64,000 bases of DNA, from the NCBI RefSeq assembly GCF_016907955.1, contig NZ_JAFBCX010000007.1:248001-312000 (forward strand), in the 5' to 3' direction. Below the pieces are notes generated by a model that did no database searches, was not told the origin of the DNA, and saw only the letters and a program-made list of their open reading frames with translations. Shown here one piece after another: positions 8,248 to 16,652 of the stretch; position 1 is the stretch's first letter, and every line of letters starts with the position of its first letter. The position numbers and the translations under genes were made by a program. This DNA comes from Lentzea nigeriaca (GTDB lineage Bacteria; Actinomycetota; Actinomycetes; Mycobacteriales; Pseudonocardiaceae).

Positions 8248-9662
8248 AGAATCGGCTCCGGCTCGTACGCCGGGTACTTGTCGACGATCGCGGCGACCTG
8301 CTCGACGACGGACGCGACCTGCGCCGACGCCACGCCGGTGAACGACAGGCGGTCGGCTAGCAGCGCGTCCAGCGCGGCGCGGTCCAGCGGCAGGCGCTCG
8401 TCGGCGGCCAGGCGGTCCAGCAGGTCGTTCTGCGCGAGCCCCTCCTCGCGCATCGCCAGCGCGACGGCCACCGCGTTCTCCTTGATGGCCTCGTGCGCGG
8501 TCTCCCGGCCCACGCCCGCGCGCACGGCCGCCATCAGCACCTTGGTCGTGCCGAGGAACGGCAGGTACCGGTCCAGCTCACGCGCGACCACGGCCGGGTA
8601 GGCGCCGAACTCGTCGAGCACCGTCAGGAACGTCTCCAGCAGCCCGTCGAACGCGAAGAACGCGTCCGGCAGCGCGACCCGGCGTACCACCGAGCACGAC
8701 ACGTCGCCCTCGTTCCACTGGTCGCCCGCGAGCTCGCCGACCATCGAGAGGTAGCCGCGCAGGATCACCGCGAAGCCGTTCACGCGCTCGCACGAGCGGG
8801 TGTTCATCTTGTGCGGCATCGCGCTCGAACCGACCTGGCCTGGCTTGAAGCCCTCGGTCACCAGTTCGAGACCGGCCATCAGGCGGATGGTCTTCGCCAG
8901 CGACGACGGCGCCGCAGCGAGCTGCACGAGCGTGGACACCACGTCGAAGTCGAGCGAGCGCGGGTACACCTGGCCGACCGACGTCAGCACGCGCTCGAAG
9001 CCGAGGTGGCCCGCGACGGTGCGCTCCAGCTCCGCGAGCTTCTCCGGCGTGCCGAGCAGGTCGAGCATGTCCTGGGCGGTGCCGACCGGGCCCTTGATGC
9101 CGCGCAACGGGTACCGCGCGATCAGCTCGTCGAGCCGGGAGAACGCGACCAGCAGCTCGTCCGCCCCGGTGGCGAAGCGCTTGCCCAGCGTCGTGGCCTG
9201 CGCCGCCACGTTGTGCGAGCGACCGGCCATGACCAGGTCGGAGTGCTCGGCGGCGAGCCGCGCGAGGCGTCCGAGCACCGCGGCGACCTTGGACCTGATC
9301 AGCTCCAGCGACCGCAGGACCTGCAGCTGCTCGACGTTCTCGGTCAGGTCGCGCGAGGTCATGCCCTTGTGGACCTGCTCGTGGCCCGCCAGCGCGTTGA
9401 ACTCCTCGATGCGCGCCTTCACGTCGTGCCGCGTGACCCGCTCACGTGCCGCGATCGACTCCAGGTCGACCTGCTCCATCACGCGCTCGTAGTCGGCGAT
9501 GGCGGTCTCCGGCACGTCGATGCCCGCGGCAGCCTGGGCCCGCAGCACGGCGAGCCACAGCTGGCGCTCCAGCACGATCTTGTGCTCGGCCGACCAGAGC
9601 GTCGCGAGCGACGTGGAGGCGTAGCGATCTGCGAGGACGTTGGCGATGCTCGGCTTGCTCAC
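8244..9662 (-). CDS. purB: Adenylosuccinate lyase
   Basis: 472-residue fumarase/aspartase-superfamily enzyme that cleaves SAICAR and adenylosuccinate in purine synthesis. The signature loop GSSAMPHKMNTRSCER is present, as is EVxH-type chemistry around TSRDLTENVEQLQ. The GTG at 9662 (VSKPSIANVLADRYAS) matches the normal family N-terminus; about 87 further codons open upstream are out-of-frame-like, Arg-rich and not part of the protein. The MOSC gene follows with a 4-bp overlap. Confidence 0.96.
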   Translation of the reverse strand: MSKPSIANVLADRYASTSLATLWSAEHKIVLERQLWLAVLRAQAAAGIDVPETAIADYERVMEQVDLESIAARERVTRHDVKARIEEFNALAGHEQVHKGMTSRDLTENVEQLQVLRSLELIRSKVAAVLGRLARLAAEHSDLVMAGRSHNVAAQATTLGKRFATGADELLVAFSRLDELIARYPLRGIKGPVGTAQDMLDLLGTPEKLAELERTVAGHLGFERVLTSVGQVYPRSLDFDVVSTLVQLAAAPSSLAKTIRLMAGLELVTEGFKPGQVGSSAMPHKMNTRSCERVNGFAVILRGYLSMVGELAGDQWNEGDVSCSVVRRVALPDAFFAFDGLLETFLTVLDEFGAYPAVVARELDRYLPFLGTTKVLMAAVRAGVGRETAHEAIKENAVAVALAMREEGLAQNDLLDRLAADERLPLDRAALDALLADRLSFTGVASAQVASVVEQVAAIVDKYPAYEPEPIL

Positions 9663-9688
9663 CCCGCCAAGGCTAGTGCACTCGGCCC

Positions 9689-10438
9689 TCACTCCCAGTT
9701 GACGCTCGGGTCGGTGACCAGCGATGTGAGCACTCCCACGTGCACCGGCACGGTCTGGCGCACGCCGCTGCCCGTCGCCGGGTTGTAGGCGAAGCTGGAG
9801 ACCTTGACGACGAGCCCGCTCGGGTACTTGCGCACCGTCTCCGCTCGTGCGATTTCCGGGCTTCCGTCGGTGAACTCGGCCTCGGTGACGACCGATCCGT
9901 CCTTCTGCGGCACGTCCCGGCACAGGACCGCGCTCGCACAGAAGCTCTGCACGGAGAACCCGAACCTGGTGGCTTCCACCCGCAGCGCGGTCGGTCCGAT
10001 GGGGTCGGTCAGGTACACGTAGCCCCAGTAAGCCCAGTCGCCTGGATTCCCCGGCACGACCTGCGTCCCGGACGGGCCCGACCGGCCCACCTTGAGGTCC
10101 GAGTAGACCTCCTTGAGGGTCGGCTCGGTCAGCGCGAGCTTCTCCGCGAGCTTGTCGCCGATGCGCTGCACCCTGATCTCCGCCGACTCGCTCGGTGTCG
10201 CCGACGCGCTCGTCTGACCGTCGGAGCCGAGCTGGCTGTCCCGGTCGCGCGGCAGCAAGCCCGGCAGGGCGAACGACGCCACGGCGATCACCGCCGTAGC
10301 CACGCCCACACCGACCAGCGCTCGCCGTCGACTTTTTTTCTGTTCGACCCGCCTGATCAGAGTGTCGGGGTCGAAGTCGAGCGGCGGCTCGTCCCAGACG
10401 GCCAGCAGCATTCCCTCGCGGATCTCCTGCTCACTCAC
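9689..10438 (-). CDS. One-TM membrane protein paired with a SigE-family sigma factor
   Basis: 249 residues: a short cytosolic part (MSEQEIREGMLLAVWDEPP...), a basic stretch KKSRRR, one TM helix (ALVGVGVATAVIAVASFALPG), and an extracytoplasmic domain of about 190 residues. Its GTG start overlaps the stop of the upstream sigma gene, so the two are translationally coupled. Position and topology fit a regulator or anti-sigma factor of that sigma, although no ZAS zinc motif is visible. The role is inferred from context. Confidence 0.75.
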   Translation of the reverse strand: MSEQEIREGMLLAVWDEPPLDFDPDTLIRRVEQKKSRRRALVGVGVATAVIAVASFALPGLLPRDRDSQLGSDGQTSASATPSESAEIRVQRIGDKLAEKLALTEPTLKEVYSDLKVGRSGPSGTQVVPGNPGDWAYWGYVYLTDPIGPTALRVEATRFGFSVQSFCASAVLCRDVPQKDGSVVTEAEFTDGSPEIARAETVRKYPSGLVVKVSSFAYNPATGSGVRQTVPVHVGVLTSLVTDPSVNWE

Positions 10439-10968
10439 GACGCGACCCTCCCCGAACTGCTGTCGAGCTTCTCCACGATGGCGCGCAGTGTCGCGAGACC
10501 GCGTGCCGTCTGGCTTTTGACCGTTCCCTCGGTGCATCCCATGGCCACCGCCACCTCGGCGACCGACAGGTCTTCGAAATAACGCAGGACGAGCACCGCT
10601 CGTTGCCTCGGCGGCACCTGCAGCAACGCGGTGTGCACCAGCTCGCGCGCCCACAGCTTCGCGCTGGTGTTGTCGGGATCGACCGTCGCGTCCGCGGTGT
10701 CGGGCAGCTCCCCGTCGCGCTGCTCGGCTCTGCGCCACGGCCTGCGCTTCTCGTCCAACCACGTGCGCAGCAGCACCTTGCGGGCGTACGCGATCAGGTT
10801 GTCGAGCTCCTTGATGCGCTTCCAGGCCATGTACATCTTCATCAGGCTCGACTGCATCAGGTCTTCAGCCGTGTGCCAGTCACCACAGAACAGGTAGGCG
10901 GTGCGTCGCAAAGACGCGGCATTGGCTGCCGCGAATTCGCGAAAGCCCTGCTCATCGGCCTTGCGCAT
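10435..10968 (-). CDS. SigE-family ECF RNA polymerase sigma factor
   Basis: 177-residue ECF sigma. Region 2 carries RRTAYLFCGDWHTAEDLMQSS, and region 4 carries PPRQRAVLVLRYFEDLSV followed by the helix-turn-helix MGCTEGTVKSQTARGL. This 'GDWHxAED' form is the actinomycete SigE-type group (not E. coli RpoE). It is coupled to the one-TM protein downstream. A TGCAAC-type element on its coding strand at 11018-11025 also occurs before the paralogue at 12348. Confidence 0.93.
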   Translation of the reverse strand: MRKADEQGFREFAAANAASLRRTAYLFCGDWHTAEDLMQSSLMKMYMAWKRIKELDNLIAYARKVLLRTWLDEKRRPWRRAEQRDGELPDTADATVDPDNTSAKLWARELVHTALLQVPPRQRAVLVLRYFEDLSVAEVAVAMGCTEGTVKSQTARGLATLRAIVEKLDSSSGRVAS

Positions 10969-11025
10969 GCGATCCCCTCTCGCGTCCTCAACCTGGGGAA
11001 CGCGTCAGAGGAACGCGAGGTTGCA

Positions 11026-11610
11026 TCAGCCCTGACGCGAAAGAGCCGTTCGGAGCATCCTGGCCGCCACTCCGCGCGGATCCGGCTTGAGTTCGATGAA
11101 CGCGTTCACCATCGACCCGTCCACCAGCGCGATGAGCTCCTCGACCCGGTCGGGGGCGATGTCACGGCCGGAGCGGGCGAAGATGTCGGCGATCAGCTCG
11201 TGCAGCTCCGTGGACAGCACGCGCATCAACGGCCGCAGGTACGGCCGCCTGCCGGTCGCGACGAGGCGTTCGTAGCGCAGCAGCATCGTCTCGGTGTCGG
11301 TCACGTCCTTGCCGACCAGCAGGTCGAGGATCAGCTCGACCAGCACGTCGTCGTCGCTCAGCTGCTCCGACAGCCCCGCCAGCCGTTCCCGGCAGCTCGC
11401 GAGCTCGGCCCTGCCGTGGAACTCGACCGCCGCGGTGATCAGCTCGTCCAGCGAGTCGAAGTAGTACGTGGTCGACGCGAGCGGCAGACCTGCGCGTTCG
11501 GCGACCGCGCGGTGCCTGACCGCGTCGAAGCCGCCCTCCACGAGCAGTTCGGACGCGGCCTCGACGAGCGCTTGCCGCCTGCGCTCACCCTTGGGGGTTG
11601 CTGCCGTCAT
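11026..11610 (-). CDS. TetR/AcrR family transcriptional regulator
   Basis: 194-residue repressor-like protein. The N-terminal DNA-binding domain includes RRQALVEAASELLVEGGFD and the HTH around VAERAGLPLASTTYYFDSLDEL, followed by an all-helical ligand domain. It lies between the two sigma/membrane-protein pairs on the same strand, 57 bp upstream of the first sigma gene. The effector and target are unknown. Confidence 0.9.
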   Translation of the reverse strand: MTAATPKGERRRQALVEAASELLVEGGFDAVRHRAVAERAGLPLASTTYYFDSLDELITAAVEFHGRAELASCRERLAGLSEQLSDDDVLVELILDLLVGKDVTDTETMLLRYERLVATGRRPYLRPLMRVLSTELHELIADIFARSGRDIAPDRVEELIALVDGSMVNAFIELKPDPRGVAARMLRTALSRQG

Positions 11611-11637
11611 AGTCGCGCCAGAGTACTGGGCGAGTGA

Positions 11638-12324
11638 TCAGAACCTCGGCGCCAGTGCGTCCGCGAAGCGCCTGGCCTGGCTTTTCAGCTGGCCGTCGCC
11701 CTGGGTGAACACGTAGAGGTCCTGCCCCTTGGCGGTCCTGACCTTCTCCGCGCCGGCGGGTGCCTCGAACGGCCGCGGCGTGACGATCGCGGTGATCGTC
11801 AGCCCGTCGATCTTGAACGCGGCCGAGCGCGAGTCGGGTGAACAGGTGACCGTCGGCGGCTGTGCCTGCTCCGGTGAGACCGAAAGCTCTCCGGCGAGGG
11901 CGTCGGCGAGCTCTCGGTCCACACCTGCGCAGCCCTGCACTGCGCGATCACTGGTCGAAAGACCAGTGCTTCCCGGCGTGGACCCGTCCCCCTGCGTAGA
12001 CGGGTCGCCAGGGAAGTCACTCTGGGGCGGCTGGGCTTCCAGCGCCGTCGCTGATCCGGTCTGCGGCGATTGTGCCTTGTTGTCGTCCGCCTGCCCAGAA
12101 CCCAGCACGCTCGAACTGCTCTTGTCCTGGCCGATCCAGTTCATACCCGCGACGACACCGCCGAAACCGAGCACCACGACCAGGGTAGTGCCGGCGGCGA
12201 TCGAGTTGCGCCTTCGCAGCGTGGCGCGTCGCGAAGCGATGCGGACGTCGCTCGCGTCGAAGGACGCCGGTGGCGCGTCGTGTGCCGCGTCGCGAAACAG
12301 GTCCGCGAGCTTCTGCTCGTCCAT
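11638..12324 (-). CDS. One-TM membrane protein paired with second SigE-family sigma factor
   Basis: 228 residues. The cytosolic segment MDEQKLADLFRDAAHDAPP is followed by a basic patch (SRRATLRRRNS), one TM helix (IAAGTTLVVVLGFGGVVAGM), a Ser/Thr/Gln-rich spacer and a C-terminal domain with two Cys (QGCAGVDREL, TVTCSPDS). It begins 23 bp after the sigma gene stop. The same arrangement is seen at 9689-10438, so a sigma-regulating role is plausible but not shown. Confidence 0.72.
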   Translation of the reverse strand: MDEQKLADLFRDAAHDAPPASFDASDVRIASRRATLRRRNSIAAGTTLVVVLGFGGVVAGMNWIGQDKSSSSVLGSGQADDNKAQSPQTGSATALEAQPPQSDFPGDPSTQGDGSTPGSTGLSTSDRAVQGCAGVDRELADALAGELSVSPEQAQPPTVTCSPDSRSAAFKIDGLTITAIVTPRPFEAPAGAEKVRTAKGQDLYVFTQGDGQLKSQARRFADALAPRF

Positions 12325-12347
12325 CTACGTCCTCCTCTCGCTGCTGT

Positions 12348-12866
12348 TCACGACGCCGGTCGCAGGTCGTCGATGGCGTCACCGAGAGCTTCCCGCAACG
12401 CGGTCAGCCCGCGTGCGGTCTGACTCTTCACAGTTCCTTCCGAGCACTTCAGAACTTCTGCCGTGGCCGTTACGTCGAGACCTTCGAGGAACCGCAGCAC
12501 GAGCACCGCTCGTTGCCGCGGAGGGACTCTGCGCAGGCCCTTCATCAACGCCTCGCGCGTCGCCACCGCGTCGCCGATCTCGTGATCGGACGCCGGCGAC
12601 TCCGGCAGCTCGTCGGTGAACTTCTCGCGCCGCCACGGACGGCGCGACTCGTCGATCACCGCGCGCACGAGCGTGCGCCGGACGTAGGCGTCGAGAGCCT
12701 GCTTGTCCCGGATCTTCCGCCACCTCCTGTGCACCGCCACGAACGCCGTCTGCGCGAAGTCGTCAGCGCGGTGCCAGTCGCCGCACAGCAGGTATGCCGT
12801 TCGGCGCACGGCCTCACGGCGAGCCACGAAGTACTCCGCGAACTCCTGCTCGTCGCGCTGATCCAC
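12348..12866 (-). CDS. SigE-family ECF RNA polymerase sigma factor
   Basis: 172-residue ECF sigma of the same group as 10435-10968. Region 2 has RRTAYLLCGDWHRADDFAQ, and region 4 has VPPRQRAVLVLRFLEGLDV and KCSEGTVKSQTARGL. The GTG at 12866 (VDQRDEQEFAEYF) is chosen by comparison with that paralogue; the frame is open 23 codons further. A TGCAAC element lies at 12892-12899 upstream on its coding strand. The gene for a one-TM protein follows. Confidence 0.92.
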   Translation of the reverse strand: MDQRDEQEFAEYFVARREAVRRTAYLLCGDWHRADDFAQTAFVAVHRRWRKIRDKQALDAYVRRTLVRAVIDESRRPWRREKFTDELPESPASDHEIGDAVATREALMKGLRRVPPRQRAVLVLRFLEGLDVTATAEVLKCSEGTVKSQTARGLTALREALGDAIDDLRPAS

Positions 12867-12998
12867 GCGGACTGCTCTCCGCTCGTTCCTCAAGTTGCAC
12901 TTACCGGACGGAATCTGAGGCAACAACGGTTGCACGATCCACCGCCGAGAGCTACATCACCCCCTCGGTCGTTCACCGGATGTGATGTGATCGGGTTC

Positions 12999-13991
12999 GT
13001 GACCCCCATCGACCTGCGCTCGGACACCGTCACCCAGCCCGACGAGGAGATGCGCCGCGCGATGGCGACGGCCGAGGTCGGCGACGACGTGCTGGACCAC
13101 GACCCGACCATGGCGGCGCTGGAGGAGCGGGTCGCCGACCTGCTCGGCGTCGAGGCCGCGCTCTGGGTTCCGTCCGGATCCATGGGCAACCTGATCGCGT
13201 TGTTCCTGCACCTGCGGCGTGGTGACCGGTTCCTCGCTCCGCTCGGCGCGCACGTGCTGGACGCCGAGCTCGGGACCGCCGCGTGGCTGGCGGGCGGGAT
13301 GCCGCACGGGCTCCCGGTCATGTCCGCCGAGGCCGTCACCGCCGCCGGTGGTGGCGAGTCTCCTTACTACGGGCTTCGTACGACGTTGCTGTGCCTGGAG
13401 AACACGCACAACGCTTCGGGCGGCACGTTGACGCCACCCGATGAGCACGCGCTGCTGGTGTCCGCGGCTCGGTCCGTCGGGCTGGCCGTGCACCTGGACG
13501 GAGCCCGGCTGTGGAACGCGTCGGTCGCTCTCGGGGTGCCGCCCGCCGCGCTGACGGTCGGGGCGGACACCGTGCAGGTCTGTCTGTCGAAGGGGCTCGG
13601 GGCTCCGGTCGGGTCGGTCGTGGCCGGGTCGTCGTCCTTCGTGGTCGAGGCGCGGCGCGTGCGGAAGATGCTCGGTGGCGGGGTCCGGCAGGGTGGCGTG
13701 CTGGCAGCCGCCGGTCTGGTCGCGCTGGACCGGGTCTCCCGGCTCGCAGACGATCACGCGAACGCTTCCGCGCTGGCCGCCGGGCTGCGGTCGCTGGGCT
13801 GGGACGTCCCTGAGCCCGCCACGAACATCGTGCTGGCATCCGTGCCCGACCCCGAGAAGACGCTGACGTCGTTGCGCGATGTCGGGGTTTTCGCCAGTCC
13901 GATGTCGGGCAAGGTCAGGTTCGTGACGCACGGCGACGTGGACTCGTCCGACATCGCCGAGGTGCTGCGCCGGCTGCGAGAGGACGCCTGA
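12999..13991 (+). CDS. Low-specificity L-threonine aldolase
   Basis: About 330 residues, fold type I PLP enzyme that splits threonine/allo-threonine to glycine and acetaldehyde. It opens with IDLRSDTVTQPDEEM, the hallmark of the family, and has GDDVLDHDPT, NTHNASGG, HLDGARLWNA and the PLP lysine in CLSKGLGAPVGS. The start is either GTG 12999 (used here) or GTG 12987, 4 codons upstream. The HAD gene begins 1 nt after its stop, so they are probably co-transcribed. Confidence 0.92.
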   Translation: MTPIDLRSDTVTQPDEEMRRAMATAEVGDDVLDHDPTMAALEERVADLLGVEAALWVPSGSMGNLIALFLHLRRGDRFLAPLGAHVLDAELGTAAWLAGGMPHGLPVMSAEAVTAAGGGESPYYGLRTTLLCLENTHNASGGTLTPPDEHALLVSAARSVGLAVHLDGARLWNASVALGVPPAALTVGADTVQVCLSKGLGAPVGSVVAGSSSFVVEARRVRKMLGGGVRQGGVLAAAGLVALDRVSRLADDHANASALAAGLRSLGWDVPEPATNIVLASVPDPEKTLTSLRDVGVFASPMSGKVRFVTHGDVDSSDIAEVLRRLREDA

Positions 13992-13992
13992 G

Positions 13993-14589
13993 ATGCGCTG
14001 GATCGTGTTCGACTTCGGCGAGGTCATCAGCCGGCGGAACCCGGCGCTGCCCGCGATGGCGGAGCGGCTCGGGGTGCCGCTTCCGCGCTTCGAGGCCGCG
14101 TACTGGGACCGCGACGCCTACGACCGCGGTGGGTCGGACGCGGACTACTGGTCGTTGATCGGGTCGTCGCTCGGGCTGTCGTTCGACGACGCGGTCGTGC
14201 GCGAGATGACCGCGATGGACAACGCGGGCTGGCTCGACGAGCCGGTGGCGGAAACCGTGGCGCTGATCGACGACCTGGACTCGCTGGGCGTGCCGCTCGC
14301 GTTGCTGTCGAACGCGCCGACGACGTTCGCGCGGCTGGCCGAGAAGGTGCCGTGGGCCAAGCACTTCCAGCACCTGGTCTTCTCCGGTGACCTCGGGTAC
14401 GCGAAGCCGGACGCCGCGATCTGGCGGCACGTCGAGTCCGTGATCGGCTCGTCCGACGTGATCTTCTTCGACGACCGCGCGACCAACGTGGAAGGTGCCC
14501 TGACCGCGGGCTGGGACGCGCGGTTGTGGACGTCAGCTGCTGCTGCGCGCCTTGAGCTCCGCGCGGAGTTCGGCGATCTCGGCGCGTAG
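13993..14589 (+). CDS. HAD-superfamily (subfamily IA) hydrolase
   Basis: 198 residues. HAD motif I is FDFGEVI (a Gly-Glu variant of DxDGT/V in which the first Asp is kept), motif II is LLSNAPTT, the motif III lysine is in GYAKPDAAIW, and motif IV is IFFDDRATNVEGA. The proteins of this set are phosphatases or haloacid-dehalogenase-like enzymes acting on small metabolites. It follows the threonine aldolase gene directly. Its 3' end overlaps the convergent K+ channel gene by 57 bp. Confidence 0.87.
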   Translation: MRWIVFDFGEVISRRNPALPAMAERLGVPLPRFEAAYWDRDAYDRGGSDADYWSLIGSSLGLSFDDAVVREMTAMDNAGWLDEPVAETVALIDDLDSLGVPLALLSNAPTTFARLAEKVPWAKHFQHLVFSGDLGYAKPDAAIWRHVESVIGSSDVIFFDDRATNVEGALTAGWDARLWTSAAAARLELRAEFGDLGA

Positions 14590-15258
14590 GCTCCGCAGCT
14601 CCTGCGCGGTCTCGAGCTCGGCTTCCTCGACGCCGCGCAGCTTCTCCACGAGCCAGCTGGCGATCGTGCCGGTGATGACACCGAGCAGCGCGATGCCGCC
14701 GATCATGAGTAGCCCCGCCACGAGGCGTCCGTCCCCGGTGACGGGGAACCGGTCGCCGTAGCCGACCGTCGACATGGTGGTGAGCGTCCACCACAGGGCG
14801 TCGCCGAACGTGGTGATGCTGGCGTTTTCCGCGTGCCTTTCCGCGTCCAGCACCGCGAGGCTCGCGCAGAACACGACGATGATCGTCACGCCCGCGACGT
14901 AAATGCTCACGCGTTGCCGGATTTTGTGCTGGAACTTCTTGTTCAGCAGCGTGATGACCGTGATCAACCGGAGGACGCGCAATTGCCGCACCATCGGCAG
15001 CACGACGGCCGCAAGATCGAAGAGGTGCGTTTTGAGGAACCAGATCTTGTTGTCGGCGAGCGTCAGCCGGACGAGGTACTCGGCCGCGAACACCGCCCAG
15101 ACCAGCCACAACACGATCTCGAGAGTGACGTGCATGCTCCCGTGGTCGTCGAACACCTGCCACGCGTACGCGACGAGGAACAGCACGGCGAGAGCCGTCA
15201 GCGGCCACTCGACCTTTCGCTCCCACCGCTCGAGGCGGGCCTCGCTGGATTGCAACAC
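14533..15258 (-). CDS. Potassium channel family protein
   Basis: 241 residues with about six hydrophobic segments. The selectivity filter TMSTVGYGDRFP is intact. An S4-like stretch (RVLRLITVITLLNKKF) has a few basic residues, suggesting a voltage-sensor-like domain. The C-terminus after the last helix is a charged coiled coil (VEEAELETAQELRSLRAEI) that probably assembles the tetramer. It is a plasma-membrane K+ channel of the KvAP/Kch kind; gating is unknown. Confidence 0.9.
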   Translation of the reverse strand: MLQSSEARLERWERKVEWPLTALAVLFLVAYAWQVFDDHGSMHVTLEIVLWLVWAVFAAEYLVRLTLADNKIWFLKTHLFDLAAVVLPMVRQLRVLRLITVITLLNKKFQHKIRQRVSIYVAGVTIIVVFCASLAVLDAERHAENASITTFGDALWWTLTTMSTVGYGDRFPVTGDGRLVAGLLMIGGIALLGVITGTIASWLVEKLRGVEEAELETAQELRSLRAEIAELRAELKARSSS

Positions 15259-15296
15259 CGCTTCATGGTGAGCGGTTCGTCCCGGTCAGGCCAGTC

Positions 15297-15446
15297 TCAC
15301 CGCTTGGATTTGATCGCACCGTAAGCCGCGGTGCCTGCGAGGAGTAGCCCTCCAATCACGGCGAGCCAGAAAAGTCCTTTCACGACGGCTCCGACGACGG
15401 CCAGCACGATCCAGATCGCCACCAGCCACCCGATGATCGCCCACAT
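15297..15446 (-). CDS. 49-residue two-segment hydrophobic membrane protein
   Basis: A short frame with an excellent ribosome site (AAGGGGAGGA ending 3 nt before ATG). The protein runs MWAIIGWLVAIWIVLAVVGA, then VVKGLFWLAVIGGLLLAG, and ends in a basic tail IKSKR. It probably forms one or two TM helices. It lies between the aminotransferase and K+ channel genes on the same strand. No function can be assigned. The clear ribosome site and composition argue that it is real. Confidence 0.7.
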   Translation of the reverse strand: MWAIIGWLVAIWIVLAVVGAVVKGLFWLAVIGGLLLAGTAAYGAIKSKR

Positions 15447-15500
15447 GGGTCCTCCCCTTCTCCGTTCTGTGAACGTTCGGCAGGCCCGCTTTGTTGCGAT

Positions 15501-16631
15501 CTACAGCCAGGCCTTCAGGCGGCGCAGGGCCTCCTCGATGTCCTGGGTGGCGCCCGCGAAGGACATCCGGACGAAGTGGTGGCCGTCGACCGGGTCGAAG
15601 TCGATGCCGGGCACGATCGCGACGCCGGTGTCGTCGAGGAACCTGCGGCAGAAGCCCATCGAGTCGTCCGTCAGGTGCCTGATGTCGGCGTACACGTAGA
15701 ACGCGCCGTCGGCCGGTGCGAGCTTGTCGATGCCGAGGTTCGTGAGGCCTTCGAGAAGGAGGTCGCGGTTGGTCTTGTACCGCTTGAGGTGTTCCGCCGT
15801 TTCGGCGTACGCGTCGGGGTGGAACGCCTCGACCGCGGCGTACTGGGCCAGCGCGGGCGGGCAGAGGGTGAAGTTGCCGGTCAGGCAGTCCACGGCCCGG
15901 CGGAGCCGTTCCGGCAGCAGCATCCAGCCGAGCCGCCAGCCCGTCATCGCGAAGGCCTTCGAGAACGAGTTGACGACGATCGCTTCCCTCGACGTCTCCC
16001 AGGCACAGTGCAGCGGTTCGCCGTAGCTGATGCCGTGGTAGATCTCGTCGCTGACCAGCTGCACGCCGTTGGTCTCGCACCACGTGGCGATCGGGCCCAC
16101 GTCCACCACGGTCCCGGTGGGATTGGCCGGGCTGGCGACGATCACGCCCTTGAGGCTTTCGTCGAGCATTTCCACGGTGGGCTGGAACCGCGTCTCCGGC
16201 CCGCACGGCAATTCGACGACCTCGCACCCCAGCGCTTTCAGGATGTTGCGGTAGGCCGGATATCCGGGTCGCGCGAGGGCGACCCGGTCACCCGCGTCGA
16301 AGGCGGCGAGGAACGCGAGCGTGAACGCGCCGGACGACCCGGTCGTGACCACCACGTCGTCGGCCGTCACGTCCAGGTCGTACTGGCGCTGGTAGTGCCC
16401 GGCGATGGCCGATCGGAGCTCGGGAATCCCGAGCTGCTCGGTGTAGCCGAGCGCATGCCGGTTCAGGGCTTCGGTGGCCGCGTCGCGCACCGGTCGCGGC
16501 GCCGGGCTGGACGGCTGCCCGGCGGCCAGCGAGATCACGTCACCGTGCGTCCGCTGCCTTTGCGCGGCAGCGGAAAGCACGTCCATGACGTGGAACGGCG
16601 GTACGTCGGCGCGGGCGGCCACGGTCAGCAT
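15501..16631 (-). CDS. Class I/II pyridoxal-phosphate-dependent aminotransferase
   Basis: 376 residues, AAT-fold (type I). Motifs in order: GQPSSPAPRPV, ALGYTEQLGIPELR, TTGSSGAF, ASPANPTGTVV, VSDEIYHGISY, and the PLP-lysine site NSFSKAFAMTGWRLGW. The terminal Arg for the substrate carboxylate is in HHFVRMSFAG. It resembles aspartate/aromatic-type aminotransferases, but the substrate cannot be fixed. It follows the ESX cassette on the same strand after 21 bp. Confidence 0.93.
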   Translation of the reverse strand: MLTVAARADVPPFHVMDVLSAAAQRQRTHGDVISLAAGQPSSPAPRPVRDAATEALNRHALGYTEQLGIPELRSAIAGHYQRQYDLDVTADDVVVTTGSSGAFTLAFLAAFDAGDRVALARPGYPAYRNILKALGCEVVELPCGPETRFQPTVEMLDESLKGVIVASPANPTGTVVDVGPIATWCETNGVQLVSDEIYHGISYGEPLHCAWETSREAIVVNSFSKAFAMTGWRLGWMLLPERLRRAVDCLTGNFTLCPPALAQYAAVEAFHPDAYAETAEHLKRYKTNRDLLLEGLTNLGIDKLAPADGAFYVYADIRHLTDDSMGFCRRFLDDTGVAIVPGIDFDPVDGHHFVRMSFAGATQDIEEALRRLKAWL

Positions 16632-16652
16632 GCCGCCAGGCTAACCCGCTGG

